NCBI RefSeq assembly: GCF_016615955.1
Contig: NZ_CP067113.1
Coordinates: 1,736,001-1,800,000 of the forward strand
DNA: 64,000 nucleotides
Reading direction: 5' to 3'
From: Luteimonas sp. MC1750
Lineage (GTDB): Bacteria; Pseudomonadota; Gammaproteobacteria; Xanthomonadales; Xanthomonadaceae
The notes under the pieces were generated by a model that saw only the letters and a list, made by a program, of their open reading frames with translations, was not told the origin of the DNA and did no database searches. Positions 46,340 to 57,385 of the stretch are shown one piece after another. Every line of letters starts with the position of its first letter. Position 1 is the stretch's first letter. The translations under genes were made by a program, and so were the position numbers.

Positions 46340-46363
46340 AGCGGCCGGGAGGTCCCGGCCGCT
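46340..46363 (-). terminator. Hairpin downstream of the TonB receptor gene
   Basis: AGCGGCCGGGA (46340-46350) pairs with TCCCGGCCGCT (46353-46363), a very stable stem located 27 bases after the receptor stop at 46390. Only a weak T-rich stretch follows on the minus strand, so termination efficiency is uncertain. Confidence 0.5.
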
Positions 46364-46389
46364 GGCACGCCAGTCACGATGGCTTCGGA

Positions 46390-48621
<2,232 letters not shown>

Positions 48622-48702
48622 CTTGTTCCCCTCGGGATATGCGTGTGCGTGCGGCCGGATGCCGCCTTGATCGCAAGCCTAGGGGCCGCCCCCGCGGGTG
48701 GG

Positions 48703-48719
48703 CATCGTACCTTCGGACA
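48703..48719. promoter_or_regulatory. Second copy of the hydroxybutyrate-locus motif
   Basis: CATCGTACCTTCGGACA matches the motif upstream of bdhA at 15 of 17 bases across GGCATCGTACYTTCGKAC. It lies between the divergent TonB receptor and GntP genes. A weak -10 (AACACT, 48745-48750) for the GntP gene sits 32 bases beyond the motif centre, the same distance (within one base) as at bdhA. Confidence 0.55.
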
Positions 48720-48781
48720 ATGGGAGGGCCGCACCCGCGGCGGGAACACTGTCTGCCGCACTCCGTCCCGCAGGACATCCC

Positions 48782-50185
48782 ATGTCGTTCCTGATCGTGC
48801 TCGCCGCGCTGGTCTTCCTGATGTACGTCGCCTACCGCGGCCACAGCGTGATCCTGTTCGCGCCGATCGCGGCACTCGGCGCGGTGCTGCTGACCGACCC
48901 GTCGCTGGTCGCGCCGATGTTCACCGGCCTCTTCATGGACAAGATGGTCGGCTTCCTCAAGCTGTACTTCCCGGTGTTCCTGCTGGGCGCGGTGTTCGGC
49001 AAGCTGATCGAGATCTCCGGCTTCTCGAAGTCCATCGTCGCCGCCACGATCAAGGTGGTCGGCGCGCAGCGCGCGATGCTGTCGATCGTGATCGTCTGCG
49101 CGCTGCTGACCTACGGCGGCGTGTCGCTGTTCGTGGTGGTGTTCGCGGTGTATCCGTTCGCGGCCGAGCTGTTCCGCCAGGGTGACATTCCCAAGCGGCT
49201 GATCCCGGGCACGATCGCGCTCGGCGCCTTCACCTTCACCATGGACGCCCTGCCCGGCACGCCGCAGATCCAGAACATCATCCCGACCGCGTTCTTCGGC
49301 ACCGACACCTGGGCGGCGCCCGTGCTGGGCACGCTCGGCGGCATCTTCATCCTCGCCCTGGGCCTGTCCTACCTCGACTGGCGCCGCCGCGTGGCCCAGC
49401 GCGCCGGCGAAGGCTACGGTGACGCCGCCACCCTGCTCAACGAGCCGGCGCCCTTCATCGGCGAACGCCTCGCGCATCCGCTGGTCGCCCTGCTGCCGCT
49501 GGTGATGGTGGGCGTGTCGAACCTGGTGCTGACCCGGCTGATCCCGGGCTGGTACGGCGACAGCCACAGCTTCATCCCCGCGGTCGTCGGCAACCCGGCG
49601 CCGGTGATCCAGGAAGTGGCGAAGATCGCCGCGATCTGGGCGGTGATGGGCGCGCTGCTGATCGGCATCGCGACGGTCATGGTGTTCGCGTGGAGGACGG
49701 TGTTCGCGCACTTCGCCGAGGGCACGAAGTCGGCGATCGGCGGTGCCCTGCTGGCCTCGATGAACACCGCGTCCGAGTACGGCTTCGGCGCGGTGATCGC
49801 GGCGCTGCCCGGCTTCCTGCTGGTGGCCAACGCGCTGGGCGCGATCCCGGACCCGCTGGTCAACGAAGCGGTGACGGTCACCGCCCTGGCCGGCATCACC
49901 GGCTCGGCCTCGGGCGGCATGTCGATCGCGCTGGCGGCCATGGCCGACACCTTCATCGCCAACGCGAACGCGGCCGGGATCCCCATGGAGGTCCTGCACC
50001 GCGTGGCGTCGATGGCGTCCGGCGGCATGGACACCCTGCCCCACAACGGCGCGGTGATCACCCTGCTGGCGGTGACCGGGCTGACCCATCGCCAGGCCTA
50101 CAAGGACATCTTCGCGATCACCATCATCAAGACGCTGGCGGTGTTCGTGGTGATCGGGCTGTTCTACGGCTTCGGCCTGGTCTGA
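48782..50185 (+). CDS. GntP family permease, probable D-3-hydroxybutyrate transporter
   Basis: This 467-residue inner-membrane carrier has 12 or more hydrophobic segments and GntP-family features: FTMDALPGTPQIQNIIPTAFFGTDTWAAP, ASEYGFGAVIAALPGF, ITGSASGGMSIALAAMADTF and HRVASMASGGMDTLPHNGAVITLL. GntP members transport gluconate or, in a distinct branch, hydroxybutyrate and other short acids. The 3-hydroxybutyrate dehydrogenase, the shared promoter motif and the paired TonB receptor all point to 3-hydroxybutyrate. The ATG at 48782 yields a typical N-terminus (MSFLIVLAALVFLMYVAYRG). Confidence 0.85.
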   Translation: MSFLIVLAALVFLMYVAYRGHSVILFAPIAALGAVLLTDPSLVAPMFTGLFMDKMVGFLKLYFPVFLLGAVFGKLIEISGFSKSIVAATIKVVGAQRAMLSIVIVCALLTYGGVSLFVVVFAVYPFAAELFRQGDIPKRLIPGTIALGAFTFTMDALPGTPQIQNIIPTAFFGTDTWAAPVLGTLGGIFILALGLSYLDWRRRVAQRAGEGYGDAATLLNEPAPFIGERLAHPLVALLPLVMVGVSNLVLTRLIPGWYGDSHSFIPAVVGNPAPVIQEVAKIAAIWAVMGALLIGIATVMVFAWRTVFAHFAEGTKSAIGGALLASMNTASEYGFGAVIAALPGFLLVANALGAIPDPLVNEAVTVTALAGITGSASGGMSIALAAMADTFIANANAAGIPMEVLHRVASMASGGMDTLPHNGAVITLLAVTGLTHRQAYKDIFAITIIKTLAVFVVIGLFYGFGLV

Positions 50186-50191
50186 GGCCCG

Positions 50192-50224
50192 GGACGGGCG
50201 GCCGACGCCGACGACCGCCCGTCC
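50192..50224 (+). terminator. Hairpin downstream of the GntP permease gene
   Basis: GGACGGGCGG (50192-50201) pairs with CCGCCCGTCC (50215-50224) across a 13-base loop, just after the stop at 50185. No U-run follows, so it could be a Rho-aided or stabilising 3' structure. Confidence 0.4.
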
Positions 50225-50304
50225 GATCCCTGCCGGCGGTCACACCTCGCGGCGCCCGGCCTGGGCGATAGTCCACCCAGGGGACCATCGCGTCGGGGGA
50301 CACC

Positions 50305-52050
50305 ATGGCAAGCAACAGGGCGGCCGCAGGCCGCGTTTCGATCGAGGCCGTGCTGCGCGAGCGCTACGGCAGGAACTTCGACCGCGCCGCACGGCGACCC
50401 ACCCCCGTCATGCCACCACCCGGTCCGCCCGGCGACGGCGACCGTCGCCTGCGCGACCCCGTCCTCCACCTGCCGCCGGCACCGGCCTGGGTGCGTGCGT
50501 GGAGCCGCCTGGGATACGGGATCTTCCCGGGCGCGCGGCAGGCCTTCGACGCCCTCGGTGGCAGCGACGTCGCGCGCTACGAGGCGCTGGTCGAGCAGCA
50601 GCTGGCATGGGAGGCGATCGACGACTCCGCGCTGGAGGACCGGCTGCAGGCCGGCGGCTACAGCACGCTCGGCAAGGGCCTGACCCAGCTCTGGGCCGAC
50701 CACGTCCTGGGCAATCCGGCGTGGGAGGTCCGCATGCGCCCGGCCTGGGAATCGCAGCGCGCATGGATGATGCGCGCGGCGTTCTCGCGGCGGCAGCTGC
50801 ACGAGCGCATGACGACGTTCTGGCACGACCACTTCCACGTCACCGGCAGCGACTACGACGTCGGCCCGGTGTTCGTGCACCACAGCCGGGACGTGGTCCG
50901 CGCGCATGCGCTGGGCAACTTCCGCGCCATGCTCGAGGCGGTGGCCAGCAGCACGGCGATGCTCTACTACCTCGACAACCGCTCCAACACGATCGCCGGG
51001 CCCAACGAGAACTTCGCCCGCGAACTGCTGGAGCTGCATACCTTCGGCGTCGAGAACTACCTCGGCTTCATGAGTCCCGCGCAGGTGCCGCCCTGCCCCG
51101 AGGATCCGTCGTATCCCATCGGCTATACCGACGTCGACGTCTACGAGACCGCGGCGGCGTTCACCGGCTGGTCGGTGCGCAACGGCCACTGGCAGTATCC
51201 GGGCGAGAACGACGGCAACTTCGTCTATCGCGCCGCCTGGCACGACGCCGGGCCGAAGTCCGTGCTCGGCATGTACCTGCCGCCGGCGCAGCCGGCGATG
51301 AAGGACGGCCGCGACGTCCTGGGCCGGATCGCCAGCCACCCCCGCGTGGCACGCTTCATCTGCCGCAAGCTCGTGCGGCACTTCGCCGGCGACAACCCGC
51401 CTGCATCCCTGGTGGCCAGCGCGGCACAGCTCTTCCGCAGCCACTGGCAGGATCCGGACCAGATCCGCGTCGTGCTGCGGCACATCCTGCGCTCGCCGGA
51501 CGTGCGCGACGGCCGCCAGGGCAAGCGCCGGCGTCCCGCGGAGATCATCGCCGCGACCCTGCGCGCCGCCGCAAGTCCCTTCACCCTGCGACCGGAGCAC
51601 GGCCGCAGCGACGACTTCATGTGGCGGCTGGGCGCCACCGGGCACCTGCCCTTCGACTGGCCGGCGCCGAACGGCTATCCCGACCACGCCGATGCCTGGT
51701 CGGGTGCCAACAGCTTCGGCATGGCCTGGCGGATGCTGGGCTGGCTGGCCGAGACGTCGGATGCGGACGTGCGCCTGCTGCCGATCGTCGAGGACAGCCG
51801 CGCCGGGGTGGCCAGCTGGACCGCCCCGAACCTGGTCGACTACTGGTGCCAGCGGCTGCTGGGGCGCGCGCCCGCGCCGGCCCGGCTGCAGGCGCTGCGG
51901 GCCTTCATGGGCCAGGGCGCCGCGGCGTCCTATGTCATCGCCGACAGCAATGCCTGGAGCGGCAGCGACCTGCGCGCGCACTACAACCACGACCGCCTGC
52001 GCAGCATGGTCTCGCTGCTGCTGATGTCGCCCGAATTCGCCACCCGCTGA
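50305..52050 (+). CDS. DUF1800 domain-containing protein
   Basis: This 581-residue protein of unknown function has the DUF1800 core: RAAFSRRQLHERMTTFWHDHFHVTG, MLYYLDNRSNTIAGPNENFARELLELHTFG, DVYETAAAFTGWS and VARFICRKLVRHF. The WHDHF and NENFARELLELHT motifs are hallmarks. No clear signal peptide is seen at this start (GGGGGA precedes the ATG). Genes of this family almost always precede a DUF1501 gene, as here after nine bases, suggesting a two-protein system. The biological role is not established. Confidence 0.88.
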   Translation: MASNRAAAGRVSIEAVLRERYGRNFDRAARRPTPVMPPPGPPGDGDRRLRDPVLHLPPAPAWVRAWSRLGYGIFPGARQAFDALGGSDVARYEALVEQQLAWEAIDDSALEDRLQAGGYSTLGKGLTQLWADHVLGNPAWEVRMRPAWESQRAWMMRAAFSRRQLHERMTTFWHDHFHVTGSDYDVGPVFVHHSRDVVRAHALGNFRAMLEAVASSTAMLYYLDNRSNTIAGPNENFARELLELHTFGVENYLGFMSPAQVPPCPEDPSYPIGYTDVDVYETAAAFTGWSVRNGHWQYPGENDGNFVYRAAWHDAGPKSVLGMYLPPAQPAMKDGRDVLGRIASHPRVARFICRKLVRHFAGDNPPASLVASAAQLFRSHWQDPDQIRVVLRHILRSPDVRDGRQGKRRRPAEIIAATLRAAASPFTLRPEHGRSDDFMWRLGATGHLPFDWPAPNGYPDHADAWSGANSFGMAWRMLGWLAETSDADVRLLPIVEDSRAGVASWTAPNLVDYWCQRLLGRAPAPARLQALRAFMGQGAAASYVIADSNAWSGSDLRAHYNHDRLRSMVSLLLMSPEFATR

Positions 52051-52059
52051 GGACCCGAC

Positions 52060-53439
52060 ATGGCCGACCATCCGCTCTCGCGCCGCGCCTTCCTCAAGGG
52101 CTGCTGCGCCACGGCCGCCATCGCCGGCATTGCCCCGTCGATGTTCTACGCTCAGCCAGCCATCGCCGGCACGCCGCACGACACCCTGGTCCACGTCTTC
52201 CTGCGTGGCGGCATCGACGGCCTGAACCTGGTGGTCCCGGTCGGCGGCAATGACCGCGGCCACTACGAGGAAGCACGCCCCTCGCTGGCGATCGCCGCCA
52301 GCGGCGCCTATGGCGCCCTGCCGCTGACCCTGCAGGGCGGAGCCGGCACCGGCTTCGGCCTCCACCCGTCGGCCGGCGGCCTGCACGCGCTGTGGCAGGA
52401 GTCGCGGCTGGCCATCGTGCACGCCTGCGGCATGTCCACCACGCTGACCCGCAGCCACTTCGACGCCCAGCTGTACTGCGACCTTGGCACCCCGGGGCGC
52501 GCCGGAGGCGGAAGCGGCTGGCTGGCCCGTGCCTGGGACAGCGATCCCGCCGGCGCCAGCGCCGACATGCCGCTGCTGGGCGTGGCCAGCGGCCAGCCGG
52601 CCAGCCTGCTCGGGGCCGCGGATGCCCTGTCGATGGCCAACCCCACCGAGTTCGCGCTCAACGCCGGACCCTGGCAATGGCGCGAGGCGCGGCCAGGCGG
52701 GCCGGCCGGGCTGCAGGGCGTGAACGATGTCCTCGCCGGCTTCCTCGCCGGGCGCAGTGCCGTGGAGCATCAGTCGCGCGCCGCCGAGGCCGCGCTGCGC
52801 CGCATCAGCCAGCTGCCCTTCGCGGCGACGCTGCCGGCGGGCTGGCCGACCAGCACCTTCGCCCGCCAGCTCTGGACCGTGGCGCAGGCGATCCGTTTCG
52901 GCACCGGCCTGCGCTACGCCACCCTGGACCTGGGCGGCTGGGATACGCACGAGGGACAGGGCACGGCGGGCAGCGGCTACCACTACTACCAGAACAAGAT
53001 CAGCGAGCTTTCCGAAGCCCTGACCGCGTTCTACGTCGAGATGGCCGCCGGCGGCGAGTCCTCGCGGGTGACGGTCGTGGCGCAGTCGGAATTCGGCCGC
53101 CGCGTGCGCCAGAACGGCAGCGGCGGCACCGACCACGGCTACGGCAATCCGCTGCTGGTGCTCGGCGACACCGTCAACGGCCGCCGTTTCTACGGCACCT
53201 GGCCCGGCCTGGACCCCGAGGTGCTCGCGCCCTGGTTCGGAGACCTGCCGGTGACCACGGATTATCGCCAGGTGTTCTCGGAACTGCTCATCCGCCGCAT
53301 GGGCAACAACCGGCTGGGCCAGGTGTTTCCGCAGTACGCGGGCTACGCCCCGCTGGGCATCGTCCAGGGCCAGGACCAGCCGCCGGTCTACGGCAGGCCG
53401 CCGGGGCCACGCACGCGAATCCGGGTCCTCGGGGGCTGA
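52060..53439 (+). CDS. DUF1501 domain-containing Tat-exported protein
   Basis: This 459-residue protein starts with a twin-arginine signal (SRRAFLKGCCATAAIAGIAPSMFYA), so it should be exported folded through Tat. DUF1501 motifs, which belong to an alkaline phosphatase/sulfatase-like fold, include DTLVHVFLRGGIDGLNLVVP, YATLDLGGWDTHEGQG, VTVVAQSEFGRRVRQNGSGGTDHGYGNPLLVLG and DYRQVFSELL. His and Asp residues in GGWDTH and GTDHGYG may bind metal. It is coupled to the DUF1800 gene. Function is unknown. Confidence 0.88.
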   Translation: MADHPLSRRAFLKGCCATAAIAGIAPSMFYAQPAIAGTPHDTLVHVFLRGGIDGLNLVVPVGGNDRGHYEEARPSLAIAASGAYGALPLTLQGGAGTGFGLHPSAGGLHALWQESRLAIVHACGMSTTLTRSHFDAQLYCDLGTPGRAGGGSGWLARAWDSDPAGASADMPLLGVASGQPASLLGAADALSMANPTEFALNAGPWQWREARPGGPAGLQGVNDVLAGFLAGRSAVEHQSRAAEAALRRISQLPFAATLPAGWPTSTFARQLWTVAQAIRFGTGLRYATLDLGGWDTHEGQGTAGSGYHYYQNKISELSEALTAFYVEMAAGGESSRVTVVAQSEFGRRVRQNGSGGTDHGYGNPLLVLGDTVNGRRFYGTWPGLDPEVLAPWFGDLPVTTDYRQVFSELLIRRMGNNRLGQVFPQYAGYAPLGIVQGQDQPPVYGRPPGPRTRIRVLGG

Positions 53440-53445
53440 CGCCGG

Positions 53446-53865
53446 CTAGCCGAGCCCGAGGTAGCGCGCCAGCGCGCCGTTCGCCTGATGGCGCGAGCAC
53501 TGCGGTCGCTCCACCATCGTCGCGCAGACCGCCCGGAGCATTCCGAGCACCATCCTCCGCGCGTCGGGTGGAAGCGTCCCCAGCGCGTCCAGCACGAACT
53601 GTTCGTCGCAGGCAGGAGCGGGGCCAAGACGCTCGCGCACGCGGTTCCCGTCGAGCTGCTCGCCGCCACTGACCAGCCAGCCGAGTTCGACGTCGAACAG
53701 TTCCGACAGCTGCAGCAACCGCGAAAGGCAGGGCACGTGGCCCGCGGGACGCTCCCAATGGCCGACGGCGCTCGCGGTCACACCGAGCCGGACGCCGAGC
53801 TGCGCCTGGCTCCACCCCTTGCGCCGCCGCGACAGGCGGATGCGGTCCTGCAATCGCTCCCTCAT
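53446..53865 (-). CDS. XRE family transcriptional regulator
   Basis: This 139-residue protein has an N-terminal helix-turn-helix of the Cro/C1 type (LSRRRKGWSQAQLGVRLGVTASAVGHWERP) near residues 11-40, then a dimerisation-like C-terminal region. It lies beyond the exporter gene of the lanthipeptide cluster, on the same strand, with a 130-base gap that holds its own promoter-like sequence. It could regulate the cluster, but no operator was identified. Confidence 0.85.
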   Translation of the reverse strand: MRERLQDRIRLSRRRKGWSQAQLGVRLGVTASAVGHWERPAGHVPCLSRLLQLSELFDVELGWLVSGGEQLDGNRVRERLGPAPACDEQFVLDALGTLPPDARRMVLGMLRAVCATMVERPQCSRHQANGALARYLGLG

Positions 53866-53881
53866 GGATGCCCCTGTGTCT

Positions 53882-53909
53882 TCCCTAACACCGCACCCAT
53901 GCTAGTCAA
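53882..53909 (-). promoter_or_regulatory. Candidate promoter of the XRE regulator gene
   Basis: On the minus strand TTGACT (53904-53909) is followed after 16 bases by TAGGGA (53882-53887), 17 bases before the ATG at 53865. The -35 is good and the -10 is weak. Confidence 0.35.
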
Positions 53910-53994
53910 GCCCTGCGCGGCAACCAACCCCGGAATCAAGCTGCGGGCGCGAACCTGGTCACAACCGCGGCAATGCGTGGAGCAGAAGTGCTCC

Positions 53995-56133
53995 TCACAC
54001 CGCAAGCGCGGTTCCGCGATCGCGCAGGCCCCGGGCACTCCGACCGCGCATGGTCGACAGGTCGATGACCCGGTCGGCGCACTCGATCGTTTCCCTGCGG
54101 TGCGCGATCACCACGCGGGTAATCCGCAGCTCGCGCAGCGCGACGTTGATACCCGACTCGGTGCGGGCGTCCAGATGACTCGTGGCCTCGTCGAGGAACA
54201 GGATGGCCGGTTGCCGGTAGAGCGCCCGGGCCAGCAGGAGGCGCTGCTTCTGTCCACCCGAGAGCGAGGATCCCATGTCGCCGATCAGGCTGTTGTAGCC
54301 CATGGGCATGGCCTTGATCGCCTCGTCCATCGCGGCCATCCGCGCGCAGGACACGACCCGCGCGATGTCCACCTTGTCGTCGAAGAACGCGATGTTGTCC
54401 ACGATCGATCCCGAGAGCAGCTGGTCCTCCTGCATCACGGCGGCCACCTGCCGGCGGTAGCGCTCGAGTCCAAGCTGGGCAAGGGGAATGCCGTCCACGA
54501 GGACCTCGCCGCCCGACGGCTGGAGCAGTCCCAGCATGAGCTTCATCACCGTCGTCTTGCCACATCCCGACGGCCCCACGATCGCCACGAACTCCCCGGG
54601 CTGGATCGCGATCGACAGCCCCGACACCAACTCATGGCCGGATTCCGCGTAGCGGAACGACACATGGTCCAGCGCGAGCGCGCCCTCGACCCGGTGGTCC
54701 AGCGCCACCTGCGGGCTGAGCACCTCCCGGTCCGAAAGCGCCACGTCGCCAACGCGGTCGAAGTGCAGCGAGAGCATGCGGAACTCGATGTACTTCTCCA
54801 CCAGCGCGGAGAACTTGCCCATGAACTGGGATTTGTACGCGATGAACGCGAACAGCATGCCGACGCTGAAGCCGCCAGCCACCACCAGCTTGGCGGCGAC
54901 GTAGACCACGATGATGTTCTCCGCCCCGAACAGCAGGCGATTGATGCCGCGGTAACTGACGTTGAATACGCCAAGTTTCATCTTTTTGTTGGTGGCATCG
55001 GTGAGCAGTTCGCGCCACAGGCCTTCCCGCTTGGCCTCTGCGCCGAACAGCTTGATCGTCTGGATGCCGCGCACCGTCTCCATGAAGCTTGAGTTCTCAC
55101 TGGCACGCGCCGCGATCTCCTGCCGCGAGACCTCGTGCAGCGAGCGGTACATGGCCAGCCTCACCAGGGCGTAGAGCAGGGCTGCGGCGACGACGATGCA
55201 CGCGAGCAAGCGGCTGTAGAGGAAGAGCACCACGACCACGGCGATCACCATCACCCCGTCGATCAGCGCCTCCACCAGCCCCTTGGTCAACAGGTCCTTG
55301 ACGTAGCCCAGCGAGCCGAACCGGGAGACGATGTCGCCCATGTGCCGCTTCTCGAAAAAGGCGAGCGGCAGCCTCACGAGATGGTGGAAGAGATTGACCG
55401 TCATCTGCAGGCTCATGAGGCTCCCCAGATGGAGCAGCGCGAGTCCGCGCAGCGCGTCGGCCATGACCTCGAAAGCAAGCAGCAGGGCGAACCCCATGGC
55501 AAGCACAAGCAGCAGCTGCATGTCGGATGTCATGAGGACGTCGTCCACCACGAGCTGCATGTAGTAGGGGCCGGCGATCACCAGTGCCTGGAGCATCAGC
55601 GACAGGCAGAGCACCAGCGAGAGGTAGCGCTTGAGCCCGACGACGTTGGCGCAGAAGTCGGCGAGCCCGAGCACTTCGCCCGGCGCCTTTGTCGCGAAGT
55701 TGCTGGTCGGCGTGAGCTCGAGGGCGACCCCGGTGAAGCGCGATGACAGTTCCTCGCGCCCGATCCACCTCGCGTCCGCGGCCGGGTCGAACACCAGGTA
55801 GCCCCGCCGCGAGACTTTCGCCAGCACCACGAAGTGGTTCATGTCCCAGTGGAGGATCGCCGGCAGCGAGAGCTTTCCCACCTGGTCCAGCCCCAGACGC
55901 AATGGACGGGCCGCCAGGTGCACCTTGTCGGCGAAATCCATGAGGTCCGCCAGCGACGTGCCCGCCGTCGAGACGGCGAACATCCTCCGCAACTCCACCA
56001 GGCTGAGGTGGTGCCCGTGGTAGCCGGCCACCATGCCGAGGCAGGCGACCCCACACTCGGCAAGCTCCGACTGCTGCAGCAGCTTGACCTCGCGGCGCCC
56101 GAACAGGCCGAGGGTCGGTGCCGCGGCGCTCAC
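53995..56133 (-). CDS. Peptidase C39-containing ABC exporter (lantibiotic/bacteriocin processing, PCAT)
   Basis: This 712-residue exporter removes double-glycine leaders and pumps the peptide out. The C39 peptidase domain (residues 1-140) has Cys27 in QQSELAECGVACL, His100 in HWDMNHFVVL and Asp116 in YLVFDPAAD, an intact triad. Six membrane helices (about 165-440) follow. The nucleotide-binding domain has Walker A GPSGCGKTT, signature LSGGQKQRLLLARALYRQP and Walker B AILFLDEATSHLD. The GTG start overlaps the HlyD gene stop by four bases. The precursor peptide encoded upstream has a matching GG site. A GGAGCA/TGCTCC hairpin lies just past the stop. Confidence 0.93.
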   Translation of the reverse strand: MSAAAPTLGLFGRREVKLLQQSELAECGVACLGMVAGYHGHHLSLVELRRMFAVSTAGTSLADLMDFADKVHLAARPLRLGLDQVGKLSLPAILHWDMNHFVVLAKVSRRGYLVFDPAADARWIGREELSSRFTGVALELTPTSNFATKAPGEVLGLADFCANVVGLKRYLSLVLCLSLMLQALVIAGPYYMQLVVDDVLMTSDMQLLLVLAMGFALLLAFEVMADALRGLALLHLGSLMSLQMTVNLFHHLVRLPLAFFEKRHMGDIVSRFGSLGYVKDLLTKGLVEALIDGVMVIAVVVVLFLYSRLLACIVVAAALLYALVRLAMYRSLHEVSRQEIAARASENSSFMETVRGIQTIKLFGAEAKREGLWRELLTDATNKKMKLGVFNVSYRGINRLLFGAENIIVVYVAAKLVVAGGFSVGMLFAFIAYKSQFMGKFSALVEKYIEFRMLSLHFDRVGDVALSDREVLSPQVALDHRVEGALALDHVSFRYAESGHELVSGLSIAIQPGEFVAIVGPSGCGKTTVMKLMLGLLQPSGGEVLVDGIPLAQLGLERYRRQVAAVMQEDQLLSGSIVDNIAFFDDKVDIARVVSCARMAAMDEAIKAMPMGYNSLIGDMGSSLSGGQKQRLLLARALYRQPAILFLDEATSHLDARTESGINVALRELRITRVVIAHRRETIECADRVIDLSTMRGRSARGLRDRGTALAV

Positions 56134-57377
56134 TTCAGGCGGCCCTGGATGCTGAAGACCGGATCGAACAGCCAGCGCAGCAGCGAGCGCCGTTCGGTGA
56201 TGATATCGGCTTCGAACTCCATGCCTGGCCGCAAGGCGAACGCCCGCCCGTAGCCTTCCACCGAGGCGTTTCCGAGATCCGCCAGGACCCGGTACGAAGG
56301 CTCGGCGCCGGCAGTGGCGCCTTCGGTCAGGTCCGGAAGCACGAGGGTGTCACCGATCTCCACCACGCGCGCGGGCTGCGACCCGAAGCGCTGGTATGGA
56401 AAAGCGTCAAGTCGGATCCGCACCTGCTGGCCCTCGGCGACGAAGCCCACCGCCTTCTCGGGCAGGTGCAACACGGCATGCAGCGCGCTGTCATCGGGCA
56501 CGATGTTCATCCCCACCTGTGCCCCGTTGAGGTGCTGGCCCTGCCTGACCACGATGCCGCTGACGCGCCCGCCTATTGATGCCTTCACCTCGGTGGCGTG
56601 GTCGCCTTTCACCCGCAGGAGCTGGTTCGAGATATCGGCCTTCTGGGCCTCGAGTCGGGCAAGCGCGTCCCGGTGCGTCCCCGGGAGCATGGCCTGCTCG
56701 GTGGCGAGCGCCTGCTGCTGGTCCCTGAGCGAGACTTCCCTGCCGACAAGCTCCTGCCGTTGCAGGGACAGCGCCAGCGTGGTGTCTTCCTGGCGCCTGA
56801 TCTCGAGCTGCGAGGCATAACCACGCTGCCCGAGGGAGACCAGCTTCTCCAGGAGATCGTCGTTGATTGCGACACGCCGGTCGAACACGGCCCGCTGTTC
56901 GGCGATGGCCTGCAACTGGCGCTCGACCAGGGACATGCGCGCACTGTTCGCATCGGACTGCGTTGCATGACGCATCCGCTCGTTGTCGATCTGCTCCTGG
57001 AGCCCGGCCTGGACGTGCTCGAGCTCCGCCGCCATCGACTGGTTCATGTCGCCGACCTCGGGTACGAAACTGTCGGACCGCACCAGGATCAGGGCCTGCC
57101 CAGGCACGACGCGCTGCCCTTCCCGCACGGGAACCTGCTCCACGACGCCTCCGCCTGGCACCCGTACCCTGATCAGCCCCTTGACCGGTTCGATGACGCC
57201 GCGCACCCGCTCCTTCCTCGAATAGTCGGACAGGCAGAGGAACACCACGGCGAGCAGCAGCGCCGCGAACATCGACCACGCGGCCCAGACAAACGACACC
57301 GGTCGAGCCAGCAGCACGGTCCCTTCGAGCCGCGGCCCGCGGGCGCGCTCGACTTCCTTCCTGAAGAGGTCGCCCAT
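56130..57377 (-). CDS. HlyD family periplasmic adaptor protein
   Basis: This 415-residue membrane fusion protein connects the peptidase-exporter to an outer-membrane channel. A single membrane anchor (FVWAAWSMFAALLLAVVFLCLS) near residue 32 is followed by a biotinyl-lipoyl half (GLIRVRVPGGGVVEQVPVREGQRV) and an alpha-helical hairpin (about 115-245, rich in Glu/Gln). The second lipoyl half (VKASIGGRVSGIVVRQGQHL) and a beta-barrel with LHLPEKAVGFVAEGQQVRIRLDAFPYQRFG complete it. It starts eight bases after the lanKC stop. A dedicated adaptor is expected in a Gram-negative peptide exporter. No outer-membrane partner gene is present in the window. Confidence 0.92.
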   Translation of the reverse strand: MGDLFRKEVERARGPRLEGTVLLARPVSFVWAAWSMFAALLLAVVFLCLSDYSRKERVRGVIEPVKGLIRVRVPGGGVVEQVPVREGQRVVPGQALILVRSDSFVPEVGDMNQSMAAELEHVQAGLQEQIDNERMRHATQSDANSARMSLVERQLQAIAEQRAVFDRRVAINDDLLEKLVSLGQRGYASQLEIRRQEDTTLALSLQRQELVGREVSLRDQQQALATEQAMLPGTHRDALARLEAQKADISNQLLRVKGDHATEVKASIGGRVSGIVVRQGQHLNGAQVGMNIVPDDSALHAVLHLPEKAVGFVAEGQQVRIRLDAFPYQRFGSQPARVVEIGDTLVLPDLTEGATAGAEPSYRVLADLGNASVEGYGRAFALRPGMEFEADIITERRSLLRWLFDPVFSIQGRLK

Positions 57378-57385
57378 GCCTGCGC

